Origin: an uncultured Corynebacterium sp.
GTDB taxonomy: Bacteria > Actinomycetota > Actinomycetes > Mycobacteriales > Mycobacteriaceae
Direction of reading: 5' to 3'
Assembly (NCBI RefSeq): GCF_943914615.1
Contig: NZ_CALUCS010000003.1
Span: 1-64,000, forward strand
Length of the DNA: 64,000 nucleotides
A model generated the notes under the pieces. That model had not been told where the DNA came from. It saw nothing but the letters and a program-made list of their open reading frames with translations, and did no database searches. This document shows positions 1 through 8,481 of the stretch, in pieces. The translations under genes were made by a program, and so were the position numbers. Within the stretch, counting starts at the first letter, position 1, and the number at the start of each line of letters is the position of its first letter.

Positions 1-92
1 GATCAAATAACCGCAACACGCCCGGAAAAGACACACTTTTCTTTACTTAACCCGGTTCTAGGGGCGAATTCTAGAGAGCTCCCACAACGACT

Positions 93-126
93 AAACCCGC
101 TGGCGCCTTTCGGTGCCAGCGGGTTC
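93..126 (-). terminator. Hairpin terminator after tRNA-Pro
   Basis: A 10-bp perfect stem (95-104 with 115-124) closes on a short loop directly downstream of the minus-strand tRNA-Pro. No long T run follows, but the position and stem strength fit the end of this transcript. Confidence 0.7.
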
Positions 127-129
127 TAA

Positions 130-206
130 TGGTCGGGATAACAGGATTTGAACCTGCGACCCCCTCGTCCCGAACGAGGTGCGCTACCAAGCTGCGCCAT
201 ATCCCG
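130..206 (-). tRNA. tRNA-Pro (anticodon CGG)
   Basis: The minus strand folds as a complete cloverleaf. The 7-bp acceptor stem is CGGGATA paired with TATCCCG, followed by discriminator A and an encoded CCA end. The anticodon stem CCTCG/CGAGG holds the loop TTCGGGA, giving anticodon CGG, which reads proline codon CCG. The T arm GCAGGTTCAAATCCTG is intact. Confidence 0.95.
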
Positions 207-321
207 GTCTGGAGCGGCACGTTAGTTTTGCGAATTGTGCAAAGCCAACGGCTGCAACTCGAATTACTATAGCCCGCACAGGGGGCATTTTTCAAAATGG
301 CAGCGTACCGGGCCTTTTGGG

Positions 322-1338
322 CTACTCCGCCGGCTTCTCCACAATGTGGATCAACGTCGCCGACGGGCGGCAGAAAATACGGAAAGGCACGTACTTAGAG
401 CTGCCCAGCCCGTTGGTCACATGCAGCCACATGCGCTCGGTCCAGCGGGAAAGTCCGCGCGCCCGGCTCCTGTCGATGCCGCAGTTCGTCACAATGGCGC
501 GCCCACCCGGCAGGCATAGTTGCCCGCCGTGCGTGTGGCCGCTCAGCACCAGCTGGTATCCGTCGGCGGCGAAGCGGTCCAGAACGCGCGGTTCGGGGGA
601 GTGGCTCAGCCCGATGGCCAGGTCGGCGTCACTATTAGGGCGCCCCGCGATCCGCGAGTAACCGTCCAGATCGTGGTGAGGGTCGTCCACGCCCGCGATA
701 GCCAGCTTGATCTTCGATGGGCTGGTCAGGGATCCCGTCGCGGCGGGGTCGATGGCGAACTCGACGGTGGCGTTCGAGGCGTCGTGCCAGCCGCGTTCGA
801 TGAAGGCCGCGCGCATCCCCTTCCATGGCAGCTGTACCTGGGAGGGCTTGCGCTTCTTGCCCAGCAGGTAGATGAAGGGGTTCACGGGGCGCGGTGCGAA
901 GTAATCGTTGCTGCCGAATACGAACACTCCGGGGCGTTCTAGTAGTGGCCCGAGCGCGCGGAGTACTCCCGGCACGCCGTCCTCCTCGCCGAGGTTGTCG
1001 CCCGTGTTGACCACCAGGTCCGGGTCCAGGCGGTCCAGCGCGGCGACCCATTCCTGCTTGTGCTTCTGCTTGTCCAGCATGTGCAGGTCGCTGACGTGCA
1101 GCAGTCGGAAGCTATCCCAATCGTCGGGTAGCGTGCCGGGCTCAAGCAGCGGCACTGTTACCTCGTGAAGCTGGAATTTTAGGGTTTCTTTGTATGACGC
1201 CGCAGCGACCGCCGCGCCGGCCGCCCCAATTCCGAGCGCGCTTTTCAACACGTTGGCGGGGCTGAGCAGACGTTTGCGGGGCTGGGCTGGCGAGTTCGCT
1301 GGCGAGTTCGCTGGGGAGTTCCGACGATTGTTCTTCAC
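322..1338 (-). CDS. Calcineurin-like metallophosphoesterase
   Basis: Predicted metal-dependent phosphoesterase of 338 aa. The metal-binding motifs run in the usual order: DLH near residue 84, NTGDN near 111, GSNDY near 141, and GHTHGG near 270. A hydrophobic stretch near residues 34-48 suggests an N-terminal membrane anchor, as in YkuE-type enzymes that act at the membrane or outside it. The start is a GTG with a GGGGAG sequence only 1 nt away, so the exact N-terminus is uncertain. Residues 8-19 are a short NSPA repeat. The gene lies downstream of the penicillin-binding protein on the same strand, 72 bp away. The substrate is unknown. Confidence 0.88.
   Translation of the reverse strand: MKNNRRNSPANSPANSPAQPRKRLLSPANVLKSALGIGAAGAAVAAASYKETLKFQLHEVTVPLLEPGTLPDDWDSFRLLHVSDLHMLDKQKHKQEWVAALDRLDPDLVVNTGDNLGEEDGVPGVLRALGPLLERPGVFVFGSNDYFAPRPVNPFIYLLGKKRKPSQVQLPWKGMRAAFIERGWHDASNATVEFAIDPAATGSLTSPSKIKLAIAGVDDPHHDLDGYSRIAGRPNSDADLAIGLSHSPEPRVLDRFAADGYQLVLSGHTHGGQLCLPGGRAIVTNCGIDRSRARGLSRWTERMWLHVTNGLGSSKYVPFRIFCRPSATLIHIVEKPAE
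1289..1324. repeat. 12-bp tandem repeat, about 2.7 copies
   Basis: The unit GGCGAGTTCGCT occurs twice exactly and then as a degraded partial copy. It lies in frame at the 5' end of the metallophosphoesterase gene and encodes its NSPA repeats, so the copy number may vary without shifting the frame. Confidence 0.75.
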
Positions 1339-1410
1339 GCTCCCCAGGGTATCGTTTCGCCCGTGGGCGGGACATACCCGCCGTGCGCCACGCGCGGCGG
1401 AGCTAATGCG

Positions 1411-3732
1411 CTAGCGGAGCTGGTTCAGAAAGTCATCGAGGTCAGCGAGGCCGCGGCGGATCTCCGGCGGGAGGTCCAGCTCCCCTTGGCCCTGTGGTGC
1501 CTGCGGGGCGGGTGCGGAGTTGCCGCTACTCGAGGCGCCACCACCCGTTCCGCCGGTGGATGCGGGCGCTCCCCACTTGCCGGGGTTTGTGCCTGCGTCG
1601 TACTTCTTGTCGTAGGAGGGCAGCTTGCCGCCACCGTACTTCTTGATCATCGGCTTCGAAGCCTCAAAGAAAATCTGTGCGGGCTCGTTACCGCCGTAGA
1701 GGTTGCCCTTGCCGCACTGGCGCACGGGCGCGGTGCACAGGTTCTTAGCGGTGCCACCGTCGTTAAAGATGTAGGAAGATCCGGCCCAGCCAGAGGTGAA
1801 GCCCAGGAACGCGGCGGAGAAGCTGGTTTCCGTTGTACCAGTCTTGGCGGACAGCGGTCCGCTCCAGCCCGCCGCACGGGCGGAAGCAGAGGCAGTGCCC
1901 TGCTGCACGTCGCTGCCCAGGCCGTTTGCCAGTGCATCGGCGATCTTCTTGTCGATGGCCTGCTCACAGTCCGCCTTCTCCATTTTTACCTTCTTGCCAT
2001 TGCGGTCCTTTACGGACAGCACGGGCGTGGGTTCGCACCAGCGGCCGTGGTCGGCCAGGCTGGCGGCCACGTTGGAAAGCTCCAGCGGGTCGACGGCTGT
2101 GGGGCCCAGCACGAAGGAGCCAAGGTTGTTGTCCTTGACGTATTCCTCTACGGAGTGCTTGCCGTCGAAGCTGCCCTCGTTCTTGTAGGAGCGCAGACCC
2201 AGCTTGATGGCAATGTCAGTAATGCGCTCCATGCCTAGCTTCTCCGCCATCTCGATGAAGGGGGTGTTCGGACTGGTCGCCAGCGCTTCCTTCAAAGTCA
2301 TGTTGGGCTTGTAGGAGCCTGCATTTTCCACGCAGTACTTGTTCGGTGGGCAGCCGGGCGCGCCGCCTGCACCCATGCCTTCAACCTCGGCGCGGGTGGG
2401 TACGGCGAGGTTGGTGTTGAGGCCCATGCCGTCTTCCAGCGCTGCAGCGGCTGCAAAGATCTTGAACACAGAACCGGCGCCGTGTCCCTGCAGCGAGTGG
2501 GTTAGAGGCAGCACGGATTCCCGCTCGTTCTGGCTAAGGCCATACTTGCGCGAGGTGGCCATGGCCACCACCTGGTGCTTCCCATCCTTGGGGGTGATGT
2601 AGTTCGTCGCGGCCGATACTCCCTCCTGGTCTGGGGAAACCTTGCTGCGGGCGGCCTGTTCTGCTTGTTTCTGCGCCTGCGCATCCAGTGTGGTGCGGAT
2701 CGTGTAGCCGCCCTTGGCTACCTCGTCCTTGGAGATTCCCTTCTTGTCCAGGTACTCCATCACGTAATCACAGAAGAACCCGGAGCCGCCGGCGCCGATG
2801 CAGCCGTTGGCGGGAACCTTGGGCTCCTTCAGCACGCCCAGCGGTTTGCTTGCAAGCTCGTCTGCCTTAGCCTGCGACAGGCTGCCCGCGTTCACGCGTG
2901 CCTGCAGCACGGCATCGCGCCGCTGCTTCGCACCCTCCGGGTTGGTGTACGGGTTCAGAGCACTGGTGGATTGCACGATTCCGGCCAGGAAAGCTGACTG
3001 ATTGTCATCCAGGTCCGCCGCGTTCTCGCCGAAGTAGGTCTGTGCCGCGGTCTGTACGCCGAAGGCGCTGTTGCCGAAGGAGACCAGGTTTAGGTAGCGC
3101 GTCAGGATCTCGTCCTTAGTAAGCTTTTCGTCCAGGTCGCCGGCCATCTTCATTTCGCGCAGCTTGCGGGGCAGCGAGGTTTCGATAGCCTGGGCGGCCT
3201 CGTCCTCGTTCTCCGCTTCGATCAACCACAGGTAGTTCTTCACGTACTGCTGATTGATCGTCGACGCGCCTTCCGAGACCCCGCCGCTGGAGACGTTTGC
3301 CGCCGCCGCGCGCATGGTGCCGCGGATATCCACGCCCTTGTGCTGGTAAAAGCGCCGATCCTCGATGGCAACGATGCTGTCCTTCATTTCCTGGGAGATC
3401 TTGTCCGAGGGCACTTCGGTGCGGTTTTGGTTGTACACCCAGGCGATCGTCTTGCCGTCCCTGTCGGTGATCCGAGAGCGCAGTGGCACCGTGTTGTTCT
3501 CCGAGATGTCCTGCACATTGGAGTTCATCGCGTCCGTGCTCGCGTTGACCACCCAGCCACCCGCGCCCGCGAAGGGCAGGATGGCGGCGGCCAGCAGCAC
3601 GCCACCGGCCAGGATGGCGAGGAAAAGTTTCAGAAATGCCTTCGGTGCTTCCACGGCTATCACCATAACCCACGGCCCGGACAACCCTTTAGCCTTTTTG
3701 CCCTTTCTTTGTGACGCCCTCACGTCAGCCAC
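1411..3732 (-). CDS. ponA: Class A penicillin-binding protein (PonA-like)
   Basis: Bifunctional peptidoglycan synthase of 773 aa. A cytoplasmic tail and one membrane segment (about residues 32-58) precede a GT51 glycosyltransferase domain with EDRRF (catalytic Glu124) and GASTINQQ. The transpeptidase domain has the SxxK motif SVFK (Ser421), the SxN motif SPN (487-489) and KTG within SAKTGTTE. The low-complexity Gly/Ser/Pro/Gln tail is typical of actinobacterial PonA proteins. It diverges from a whiB-family gene, the same pairing as ponA2-whiB4 in M. tuberculosis and the pbp-whcA pair in C. glutamicum. It should polymerise and cross-link cell-wall glycan outside the membrane. Confidence 0.95.
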   Translation of the reverse strand: MADVRASQRKGKKAKGLSGPWVMVIAVEAPKAFLKLFLAILAGGVLLAAAILPFAGAGGWVVNASTDAMNSNVQDISENNTVPLRSRITDRDGKTIAWVYNQNRTEVPSDKISQEMKDSIVAIEDRRFYQHKGVDIRGTMRAAAANVSSGGVSEGASTINQQYVKNYLWLIEAENEDEAAQAIETSLPRKLREMKMAGDLDEKLTKDEILTRYLNLVSFGNSAFGVQTAAQTYFGENAADLDDNQSAFLAGIVQSTSALNPYTNPEGAKQRRDAVLQARVNAGSLSQAKADELASKPLGVLKEPKVPANGCIGAGGSGFFCDYVMEYLDKKGISKDEVAKGGYTIRTTLDAQAQKQAEQAARSKVSPDQEGVSAATNYITPKDGKHQVVAMATSRKYGLSQNERESVLPLTHSLQGHGAGSVFKIFAAAAALEDGMGLNTNLAVPTRAEVEGMGAGGAPGCPPNKYCVENAGSYKPNMTLKEALATSPNTPFIEMAEKLGMERITDIAIKLGLRSYKNEGSFDGKHSVEEYVKDNNLGSFVLGPTAVDPLELSNVAASLADHGRWCEPTPVLSVKDRNGKKVKMEKADCEQAIDKKIADALANGLGSDVQQGTASASARAAGWSGPLSAKTGTTETSFSAAFLGFTSGWAGSSYIFNDGGTAKNLCTAPVRQCGKGNLYGGNEPAQIFFEASKPMIKKYGGGKLPSYDKKYDAGTNPGKWGAPASTGGTGGGASSSGNSAPAPQAPQGQGELDLPPEIRRGLADLDDFLNQLR

Positions 3733-4114
3733 CGGGGGTGATCACCCCCTTTGCAGTTTTGTGCACCTTTAGTGGAGAAAATGCGCCTTGTTGTAGTTTT
3801 GGGAAAAGTTCTTAATGTGACGCGCAACACGATTTGGTGATGGGCTGACCAGCGGGATTGTGAGGGCGTCAAAAAGAAAAGATCGTGGGGCAGGTAGCGG
3901 ATCTACAGTTTTCGCTGGTCGATTGAATCCATACTTAAGAAATGTCGCGTGGATATCAGTTACCCCCAAAATGTGACCTATTCGACACTTCTAAAAACGT
4001 GTGAATAAAATTACTACTACAGCAAGCCTCTACGGCAGTTGGCGGTACCAAACGACAACCGACGCACAAGGCGCGAGGGCCGCCCCTGCTGGAGGCACGT
4101 TTCGGAGGAAGAGA
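3733..4114. other. Divergent promoter region of ponA and whcA
   Basis: This 382-bp AT-richer gap must hold the promoters of both flanking genes. It contains one exact copy of the dispersed GGCGTCA-N2-AAGAAA motif (3865-3879, plus strand). A second copy, in opposite orientation, lies just inside ponA (3705-3719). The reading frame upstream of whcA stays open from 4001, but the strong ribosome site GGAGGAA at 4104-4110 favours the ATG at 4115. No other gene is visible. Confidence 0.6.
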
Positions 4115-4489
4115 ATGACTGCATCGCTTGCCCGCACGAAGGTGAACAGCGGCTCCAAGCCGACTTGCCAGCCTGCTGAACAAGTCACGACCCGCGAGTC
4201 CTTTAACAACCGCGGTGAGTGGATCACTCAGGCGCACTGCCGCAACGTGGATCCGGATGAGCTCTTTGTAAAGGGTGCCGCCCAGCGCAAGGCCGTGGCC
4301 ATCTGTCGCCACTGCCCCGTCGTGCTGCAGTGCCGCGCCGACGCGCTGGATAACAAGGTGGAGTTTGGCGTGTGGGGTGGCATGACCGAACGCCAGCGCC
4401 GTGCGCTGCTGCGCAAGCACCCCGAGATCACCAGCTGGGCGGACTTCTTCGCAGGCCAGCTCGAGGCTGCCAGCGCGGCCAAGAAGTAG
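4115..4489 (+). CDS. whcA: WhiB-family iron-sulfur regulator (WhcA/WhiB4-like)
   Basis: Protein of 124 aa with the four cysteines that bind the WhiB [4Fe-4S] cluster: Cys42, then C64-x2-C67-x5-C73. The G[VI]WGG turn (GVWGG, residues 85-89) and a basic C-terminal helix follow. WhiB proteins are redox- or nitric-oxide-sensitive transcription factors that act with sigma factors. The symbol rests on position beside the divergent class A PBP, as in C. glutamicum whcA, a negative regulator of the SigH oxidative-stress response. The start was chosen for its GGAGGAA ribosome site. An in-frame upstream ATG at 4001 would add 38 residues without family support. Confidence 0.85.
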   Translation: MTASLARTKVNSGSKPTCQPAEQVTTRESFNNRGEWITQAHCRNVDPDELFVKGAAQRKAVAICRHCPVVLQCRADALDNKVEFGVWGGMTERQRRALLRKHPEITSWADFFAGQLEAASAAKK

Positions 4490-4506
4490 CCACTAAGGTA
4501 GTTCCC

Positions 4507-4665
4507 ATGACTAACTGGGAATATGTAACTGTACCGCTGCTCACTCACGCCACTAAGCAAATCCTGGATAACTGGGGACAGGATGGCTGGGAGCTCGTTT
4601 CCGTACTTCCTGGGCCGACCGGTGAGCAGCACGTTGCCTACATGAAGCGCCCGCTGGAGCAGTAG
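4507..4665 (+). CDS. Small DUF4177-like protein
   Basis: A 52-aa protein 17 bp after whcA. It starts NWEYVTVPLL and carries the WGQDGWELVSVLP core that marks DUF4177 proteins, a small beta-alpha fold of unknown function. A homologue of similar size sits at this position in mycobacterial genomes (recalled synteny, not checked). The spacing suggests co-transcription with the Rid-family gene that follows. An in-frame start at 4372 would overlap whcA and is less likely. Confidence 0.75.
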   Translation: MTNWEYVTVPLLTHATKQILDNWGQDGWELVSVLPGPTGEQHVAYMKRPLEQ

Positions 4666-4693
4666 GGCAACAGAGGCAGCAGAGGCAATAAAG

Positions 4694-5161
4694 ATGGCAC
4701 AGCAGAACTTTCGCCAGAAACTGGAAGAACTCGGCCTGCAGCTGCCGCCGGTAGCGGCACCCGTTGCCGCCTATGTGCCGGCCGTACGTAGCGGAAAAAT
4801 CGTCTACACCTCCGGCCAGCTGCCTTTTGTGGATGGCAAGCTACCCGTCACGGGGTTGGTCGGCGCTGAGGTGACCGAGGAGCAGGCCTATGATGCCGCC
4901 CGTACCGCCGCGCTGAACGCCATTGCCGCGATCGACGACCTGGTGGGGATAGATAATATAGAGCGGATCGTGAAGGTCAACGGATTCGTCGCCTCCACCG
5001 CAGACTTCGGAGGACAGCCAGGCGTGATCAACGGCGCCTCCGAGCTGTTGGGAGAAATCTTCGGTGAAGCCGGAGTGCATGCCCGCGCCGCAGTCGGTGT
5101 GGCTGCACTGCCGCTGAATGCCCCCGTAGAGGTAGAGATCGTCGCGCAGATCAGCACATAA
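4694..5161 (+). CDS. RidA/YjgF family protein
   Basis: A 155-aa Rid-superfamily protein of the longer type, equivalent by position to Rv3678c. The fold signature is clear: VYTSGQLPF, then the YDAARTAALNAIAAI helix, VKVNGFVAS, and the C-terminal PVEVEIVAQI strand. Active RidA deaminates reactive imines and needs an arginine in the VARLPKD motif (Arg105 in the family). Here the same place reads VAALPLNAP, so that arginine appears to be alanine and imine deamination may be absent. It is probably co-transcribed with the beta-lactamase-fold gene 28 bp downstream. Confidence 0.88.
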   Translation: MAQQNFRQKLEELGLQLPPVAAPVAAYVPAVRSGKIVYTSGQLPFVDGKLPVTGLVGAEVTEEQAYDAARTAALNAIAAIDDLVGIDNIERIVKVNGFVASTADFGGQPGVINGASELLGEIFGEAGVHARAAVGVAALPLNAPVEVEIVAQIST

Positions 5162-5189
5162 TTTCGCGGTTCGATCTACACTGGGAGGC

Positions 5190-6020
5190 ATGAAGCACCC
5201 CGCTTATAGTCAACTACGTCCGGTAACCCCAAACGTCGGCGTCGTACTCGCGCCGAACCCCAGCTACGCTGCTCTGGAGGGCACGAACTCCTGGGTTATT
5301 AGGGGAGAAAACGACACAGTATCTGTTGTGGTGGATCCAGGTCCGCAGGACGAGGGTCACCTGAATGTGCTGAATACCAAGGCCACCGAGGGCGGTGCGG
5401 AGATTGGCGTTGTGCTGCTGACCCACCGCCACGCCGACCACGCCAACGGTGCCCAGCGTTTCCGCCAGATTTCCGGTGCGCCGGTTCGCGCCTTCGACAA
5501 GCAGTACTGCATCGCAGCCGACGAGCTGGAGGACGGGGAGATCATCTCCTTCGAGGGGCTCACCCCCACCATCGAGGTAGTTCACTGCCCGGGCCATACT
5601 TCCGACTGTGTGGCCTTCTTTATCCACTCCAACGGCGGCACCGACGATTCCGACGTGGAGGGCATCATCACCGGCGATACCCTCGCCGGTCGCCACACCA
5701 CTATGATCTCCGAGACCGACGGTGACTTGGGTGCTTACCTGGAGACACTCGCCAAGCTGCGCGAGCGCGGGCAGGACAAGCCGCTGCTGCCCGGCCACGG
5801 CCCGGACCAGCCGAACCTGGCGGAGGTTGCACAGAAGTACATTGATCGCCGCGAGCTGCGTCTGGAGCAGGTCAAGGAAGCCTTGAAGAAGCTGGGTGAT
5901 GACGCTTCGGTGAACGAGATCGTCGATGAGATCTACACAGATGTGGATCCGGTGCTGCGTGATGCTGCGGCGCAGTCCACGCGCGTGACGCTGCGCTTCC
6001 TGCGTGGCGACAAGGATTAG
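5190..6020 (+). CDS. Metallo-beta-lactamase-fold hydrolase
   Basis: A 276-aa protein with the dinuclear zinc motif THRHADHANG near residues 78-87, the following GHT, the TGDTLAG strand and GHGP near the C-terminus. Acidic loops and a helical tail (about residues 200-276) are typical of the LACTB2-like or Rv3677c branch, often hydrolases of thioesters or nucleic acids. The substrate cannot be read from the sequence. It is the last gene of the whcA-side cluster and ends at a strong terminator shared with glxR. Confidence 0.9.
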   Translation: MKHPAYSQLRPVTPNVGVVLAPNPSYAALEGTNSWVIRGENDTVSVVVDPGPQDEGHLNVLNTKATEGGAEIGVVLLTHRHADHANGAQRFRQISGAPVRAFDKQYCIAADELEDGEIISFEGLTPTIEVVHCPGHTSDCVAFFIHSNGGTDDSDVEGIITGDTLAGRHTTMISETDGDLGAYLETLAKLRERGQDKPLLPGHGPDQPNLAEVAQKYIDRRELRLEQVKEALKKLGDDASVNEIVDEIYTDVDPVLRDAAAQSTRVTLRFLRGDKD

Positions 6021-6049
6021 TGCAGACTAGCGGAGGCTAGCGACCAGCT

Positions 6050-6094
6050 GAGAAAGCCCGCACCCGGGATCCGGTGCGGGCTTTCTTGTTTTTG
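6050..6094. terminator. Bidirectional terminator between MBL-fold gene and glxR
   Basis: A GC-rich stem of about 14 bp (AGAAAGCCCGCACC paired with GGTGCGGGCTTTCT) is followed by TTGTTTTT on the plus strand and a shorter T-rich run on the minus strand. It sits between convergent genes and can serve both. Confidence 0.9.
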
Positions 6095-6099
6095 CGGAC

Positions 6100-6783
6100 T
6101 TAGCGGGCGCGCTTGGCCAGGCGCTCGGTATCGGAGATAAGCACGGACTTGCCCTCCAGGCGGATCCAGCCGCGATGGGCAAACTCTGCCAACGCCTTGT
6201 TCACGGTCTCGCGGGAGGCGCCGACCAGCTGGGCGATCTCCTCCTGAGTCAGGTCGTGGTGCACGCGCAGAGCGGTGCCCTCCTGGGTGCCGAAACGGTT
6301 AGCCAGTTGCAGAAGGGCCTTGGCTACGCGGCCGGGAACATCCGTGAAAATAAGGTCTGCCAGGGAATTATTGGTGCGGCGCAGGCGGCGGGCGAGCACG
6401 CGCAGCAGCTGCTCGGCGATCTCCGGGTGCTCGCTGATCCAGTTGTGCAGCATGGTCGAGTCCATTGTCGCCGCGTGCAGCTCCGTCACGCAGACGGCAG
6501 ACGAGGTGCGCGGACCCGGGTCGAAGATGGACAGCTCTCCGAACATGTCGGAGGGGCCCATGACGGTCAGCAGGTTCTCGCGCCCATCCACCGAGTGGCG
6601 GGCAAGTTTCACCTTGCCGCTGATGATGATGTACAGCTGGTCGCCTGGCTCGCCCTCGTCGAAGATAGTGGTGCCACGAGGAAATTTGACGGTATCCAGT
6701 TGCTCAATGAGGGTGCGGACTGCGGTGGGTTCAACACCCTGGAAGATGCCTGCCCTCGATAGTATTTCGGATACTTCTGCCAT
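6100..6783 (-). CDS. glxR: cAMP receptor-type regulator GlxR
   Basis: Crp/Fnr family regulator of 227 aa, the usual GlxR length, nearly collinear with C. glutamicum GlxR. The cyclic-nucleotide domain carries FGELSIFDPGPRTSS, the phosphate-binding cassette for cAMP. The C-terminal winged helix has LTQEEIAQLVGASRETVNKAL as the recognition region. GlxR is the global cAMP-dependent regulator of carbon metabolism in corynebacteria and binds TGTGA-N6-TCACA. An upstream in-frame start at 6831 would add 16 residues. I chose the start matching the family's MxxVxEILSRAGIFQG beginning. A membrane adenylate cyclase gene lies 21 kb away, and a candidate GlxR site precedes aceB. Confidence 0.95.
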   Translation of the reverse strand: MAEVSEILSRAGIFQGVEPTAVRTLIEQLDTVKFPRGTTIFDEGEPGDQLYIIISGKVKLARHSVDGRENLLTVMGPSDMFGELSIFDPGPRTSSAVCVTELHAATMDSTMLHNWISEHPEIAEQLLRVLARRLRRTNNSLADLIFTDVPGRVAKALLQLANRFGTQEGTALRVHHDLTQEEIAQLVGASRETVNKALAEFAHRGWIRLEGKSVLISDTERLAKRAR

Positions 6784-6996
6784 CCTTAGTTTCACTTCCG
6801 TTTCTGGCATCGCGGTGGCTCGGGTGACCACCTCACCTGTGTAGCGTACATCACGCCAAATATGTATGGTTCGTCTCTTTTGTTAGATCATACCCAACTA
6901 TGTCACAGCGCAATTCAGGGTGAAGGTACATTTGAAAATATTATTAGCTGCCGCTTTTGCTCGCAGAACTTGTTTTTCGTCGAAGTGGAAGGTTCA

Positions 6997-7794
6997 ATGA
7001 CTCGCCAACCAACCCTGCCGCGCATCGGCGCGCACATCGCTGCAAAAGGTAAGGAAACCCCGTTGGGTCGCAAGCGCCGCGCTCGGAAGATTAACCGCAT
7101 GCTCGCCGAGGCCTACCCGGGCGCACACTGCGAGCTGGATTTTAACAATCCCCTCGAGCTGCTGGTGGCCACCGTCCTGTCCGCACAGTGCACCGATAAG
7201 CGCGTCAATGCCGTCACCCCTGCACTGTTTCGCCGCTACCCCACAGCCGCCGACTATGCGGAGGCGAACCTCGAGGATGTCGAGCAGCTCATAAAATCCA
7301 CCGGATTCTACCGTTCGAAGGCCAAGAGCATCGTGGGCCTCGGCCAAGCCATCGTGGAAAAGCACGGTGGTGAAGTCCCCGACACCCTCGAGCAATTGGT
7401 GAAGCTCCCCGGCGTGGGACGCAAAACCGCAAACGTGGTACTGGGAAACGCCTTTGGAGTGCCGGGTATTACCGTGGATACTCACTTGGGTCGACTGGCT
7501 CGCCGCTGGAAGCTCACGGAGCACGACGACCCAGTGCAGGTCGAACGCGACCTCATGGAGCTAATCGAGCGCAAGGAATGGACCCTCTATTCCCACCGGG
7601 CGATCTTCCACGGTCGCCGGATCTGCCACTCGCGCCGGGCGGCCTGCGGAGCCTGCTTTTTGGCGCGGCAGTGCCCTAGCTTCGGGATGGCGGGACCGGC
7701 TGACCCTGAGGTGGCGTCAACAATGATTAAGTCCGACGACCGCGACAACCTGCTAGAAATGGCGGGGTTTGGGGTAGGCGGCCAGGTAGACTGA
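6997..7794 (+). CDS. nth: Endonuclease III (DNA glycosylase/AP lyase)
   Basis: Base-excision-repair enzyme for oxidised pyrimidines, 265 aa. The helix-hairpin-helix LPGVGRKTANVVLG contains the catalytic lysine (Lys143), and Asp161 follows in VDTHLGRLARR. The C-terminal cluster C210-x6-C217-x2-C220-x5-C226 binds [4Fe-4S]. The start follows a GGAAGG ribosome site, and the upstream open frame from 6862 lacks family similarity. It diverges from glxR and heads a tightly spaced group with the thioredoxin-like, Nudix and protease genes, the same order as Rv3674c-Rv3671c. Confidence 0.95.
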   Translation: MTRQPTLPRIGAHIAAKGKETPLGRKRRARKINRMLAEAYPGAHCELDFNNPLELLVATVLSAQCTDKRVNAVTPALFRRYPTAADYAEANLEDVEQLIKSTGFYRSKAKSIVGLGQAIVEKHGGEVPDTLEQLVKLPGVGRKTANVVLGNAFGVPGITVDTHLGRLARRWKLTEHDDPVQVERDLMELIERKEWTLYSHRAIFHGRRICHSRRAACGACFLARQCPSFGMAGPADPEVASTMIKSDDRDNLLEMAGFGVGGQVD

Positions 7795-7803
7795 TTCTTC
7801 GTT

Positions 7804-8481
7804 ATGTCTGCACCTGTCGAACACTCTGCCCGCACGCGCGCGATCATCATCGCGGTCACGCTGGTTGTTGGCATTGCGATTCTTTGCGTGCCGCTGATTG
7901 CCGCGTTGCGCGATGATTCTGCGGACGACACAAGTGCGCCTACTTCTTCTGTGGAGGATGACGCCGCCTCGACCCCAGCGGACAACGGGCCTGTCGAGGT
8001 AGCGAACGAGGTCCGCTGCCCAGAGGGTGAAGGTGAGGCCACCGTGAGCCCCCAGGCCGAGCTGAAGGACGTTTACCTCCCGTGCCTAACAGAGGGCAGT
8101 GCAGAAGAGTCGCAGACCTCCCTGGCTGAACGCCTGGCGGGCAAGCCCGCGGTTGTAAACGTCTGGGCGTGGTGGTGCGCCCCATGCCGCGAGGAGCTAC
8201 CTGTGATGCAAAAGCTCGCTGAACAACACCCCGAGTGGAACGTCGTGGGAGTACACCTGGATGCCAAGGGTCAGGCCGGGGCGGACATGCTGCGCGACCT
8301 GGATGTAGATAAGCTACCCAGCTTCCAGGATTCCAACCACACCTTCGACTCCGCGGCGAACCTGCCAAAGGTGGTGCCGCTGACCGTGGTCTATAACCCA
8401 GACGGCACTCGCGCGCACCTGTACGCGCAGACCTTCCACAGTTCCGAAGAAATGGAAAAGGCAGTGCAGGAGGTTTTATGA
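7804..8481 (+). CDS. Membrane-anchored thioredoxin-like protein (TlpA/ResA type)
   Basis: A 225-aa protein with one N-terminal membrane segment (about residues 12-36), an acidic linker, and an extracytoplasmic thioredoxin fold. The redox motif is WCAPC (Cys125 and Cys128), and the cis-proline loop reads VVPLTVV. Two more cysteines (72 and 94) lie between anchor and fold. It probably handles disulfide exchange outside the membrane. The stop codon overlaps the next start by 4 nt, so translation is likely coupled to the Nudix gene. It corresponds to Rv3673c by position. Confidence 0.88.
   Translation: MSAPVEHSARTRAIIIAVTLVVGIAILCVPLIAALRDDSADDTSAPTSSVEDDAASTPADNGPVEVANEVRCPEGEGEATVSPQAELKDVYLPCLTEGSAEESQTSLAERLAGKPAVVNVWAWWCAPCREELPVMQKLAEQHPEWNVVGVHLDAKGQAGADMLRDLDVDKLPSFQDSNHTFDSAANLPKVVPLTVVYNPDGTRAHLYAQTFHSSEEMEKAVQEVL

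Noticed and set aside
3972..3987. A GlxR-like site TGTGACCTATTCGACA before whcA
   Set aside because: The right half matches only three of five consensus positions.
6784..6996. A GlxR autoregulatory site between glxR and nth
   Set aside because: The candidates found (GGTGACCACCTCACC and TGTGTAGCGTACATCAC) have the wrong spacing between half-sites for the GTGA-N6-TCAC core.
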